The notes below the pieces were generated by a model. It saw nothing but the letters and a program-made list of their open reading frames with translations, was not told where the DNA came from and searched no databases. Both the position numbers and the translations under genes were made by a program. A stretch of DNA of 64,000 nt, taken from positions 992,001 through 1,056,000 of the forward strand of contig JBBELK010000386.1 in assembly GCA_037783545.1 (NCBI GenBank), written 5' to 3'. Of the stretch, positions 62,860 through 64,000 are shown piece after piece (the first letter of the stretch is position 1; each line of letters opens with the position of its first letter). Source of the stretch: Henricia sp. BOLD:AAB3569. Lineage: Eukaryota > Echinodermata > Asteroidea > Spinulosida > Echinasteridae.

Positions 62860-63030
62860 CATAGCGCGATGCATCGCAAGTCGTATCGCAAGTCGTATCG
62901 CAAGCTGTATCGCAAGCTGTATCGCAAGTCGCATCGCTAGTCGCATTGCATGTCGCATCGCGCGTCGCATCGCAAGTCGCACTGCAAGTAACATCGCAAG
63001 TCGCATCGCAAGTCGCATTGCATGGCAAAG
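62860..63030 (+). repeat. 12-bp tandem repeat (TCGCATCGCAAG)n
   Basis: About fourteen 12-bp units of TCG[CT]ATCGCAAG with substitutions. Frames stay open on both strands, giving Ile-Ala-Ser-Arg and Met-Arg-Leu-Ala repeats that are artefacts. Confidence 0.9.
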
Positions 63031-64000
63031 TACATCAAAATCGCCGCAATCTACCGCAACAAAGAATGTGTTTCACTTAATATGAATGTCATGTGGTGAC
63101 TGTGTGATTGTGATGAATTGAATGCGCATGTACAACAGTAAGTTAATTGTGTTGCAGTTTGAGCCGTGTTGCAGTTTGAATGAGATTATTATCGACAAAA
63201 AGTGATAATGATGATTTTTGGAAAGATTCGTGTGCTGGGGGAAAACAAGCTAAACTTTTAAAAAGGGCTGTTATACCAACTTTAATGAATTTCAATCTTC
63301 AATTCAAAATCTGCGATTTGCGCAAACTTGTCTTCCCTAACAAAGTAATGTGCACTTATTGGGAGCTATTGACTGGTCTGACGTTAAATTTACACATCGA
63401 AGACATGACGTCACGGTATGCCTACGTGCGCGTTTTTCTTTACCCTATACAAACCGTCTGCTTCCCTGCATGCCAGAGAAAAGCGTACACGTTTAAGCAA
63501 ATTTACACAAACCTTTAAATTGCACTCAACATGCAAACCTAAGTTCTTGCGGCATTTACACAAACGTCAGTTTTAAAATAGCACGCTGCAAGGGGATCCC
63601 AAATGTAGTGTGGGCGGACAAATGAAAAACATTTAGGCCATCTATAATTATATTTCGACCGTATCATAAGAACGAAAACGGGAGAGAAAATGTGAGATAG
63701 CGGTGCCACAATATTATACGGGATGCGAGTTATGCGTGGGTTGCGTTTCAATTCGTGGAGTTCGAGTAGAATTGTGGAATTGGGTATTGAAGAACATCCA
63801 ACGGGAAATGAAAACACGTCTGCTAACCCCAAATGGCGGTCACGTTTCGGTAAAATTGTATCACTTTCTCTCTAGTGCACAGCGGAGATTTTCTCGTGGA
63901 GGAGAAAACAGGCCAGTGAACTATAGTAGGAAATGCAATGCTCTCACGAGGGGAACCCCTTCTCGACTGTAAGCGATACGGTGTTGAGATTTATAAGAAC

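Larger units (their letters stand above)
61135..64000. other. 3' flank of the nAChR gene
   Basis: It includes the 3' UTR of unknown length. A foldback (62388-62503) and a 12-bp tandem repeat (62860-63030) are the only structures recognised. Small open frames near 62348-62587, 63180-63518 and 63703-63972 show no family features. Confidence 0.55.

Noticed and set aside
62745-63085. Ile-Ala-Ser-Arg and Met-Arg-Leu-Ala repeat frames
   Set aside because: Products of the 12-bp tandem array with no sensible flanking coding sequence.

Overview
This is animal nuclear DNA: long AT-leaning non-coding stretches, GT-AG introns, one dispersed multi-exon gene, and a very dense load of small inverted-repeat elements and tRNA-derived SINEs. 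Nothing looks bacterial or viral. The style (TTAA-flanked MITEs, SINEs carrying a CCTTGAGCAAGGCACTTAA-type tail, homopolymer G tracts, minisatellites) suggests an invertebrate, plausibly a marine deuterostome such as a hemichordate or echinoderm. The species cannot be fixed from sequence alone.

The main gene lies on the + strand from 6953 to 61134. Six exons (6953-7043, 18592-18725, 44928-44972, 45398-45507, 54847-55388, 60506-61134) join in perfect phase into a 516-residue nicotinic acetylcholine receptor subunit. It has a signal peptide, Cys-loop, vicinal Cys-Cys pair (alpha type), four membrane segments and a cation-type pore. The first four exons sit at the classical nAChR intron positions, but exon 5 fuses what are four exons in vertebrate CHRNA7, and exon 6 fuses the last two. 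The pore helix is odd: the usual outer-ring acid at 20' is Thr, while Asn-Glu occupies 15'-16'.

About 3.3 kb upstream, divergently oriented on the - strand, is a probable first coding exon (3615 to 3354) of an acidic protein with an ankyrin-like repeat. The rest of that gene was not found.

The remaining ~60 kb is intron and flank. Several repeat families recur. Family A is a ~420-bp element with a GCGTG..CACGC palindrome; it fills most of intron 3 and ends just upstream of exons 2 and 4. Family C is a ~335-bp TTAA-flanked MITE with AGGAGCGTGTTCAGA termini. TTAA-flanked MITEs with AGGC..ATCATTTGCA termini include one carrying a tandem array of hairpins. Family D is a 337-bp MITE with TTGGGTTTCACT termini. 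There are also several near-perfect foldbacks, a gutted Tc1-type transposon, and two tRNA-derived SINE families. Notable tandem repeats are a 36-bp minisatellite that grew inside a family A copy (51786-52290), two related minisatellites at 22.6 and 32.8 kb, a 12-bp array at 62.9 kb, and four long poly-G tracts.
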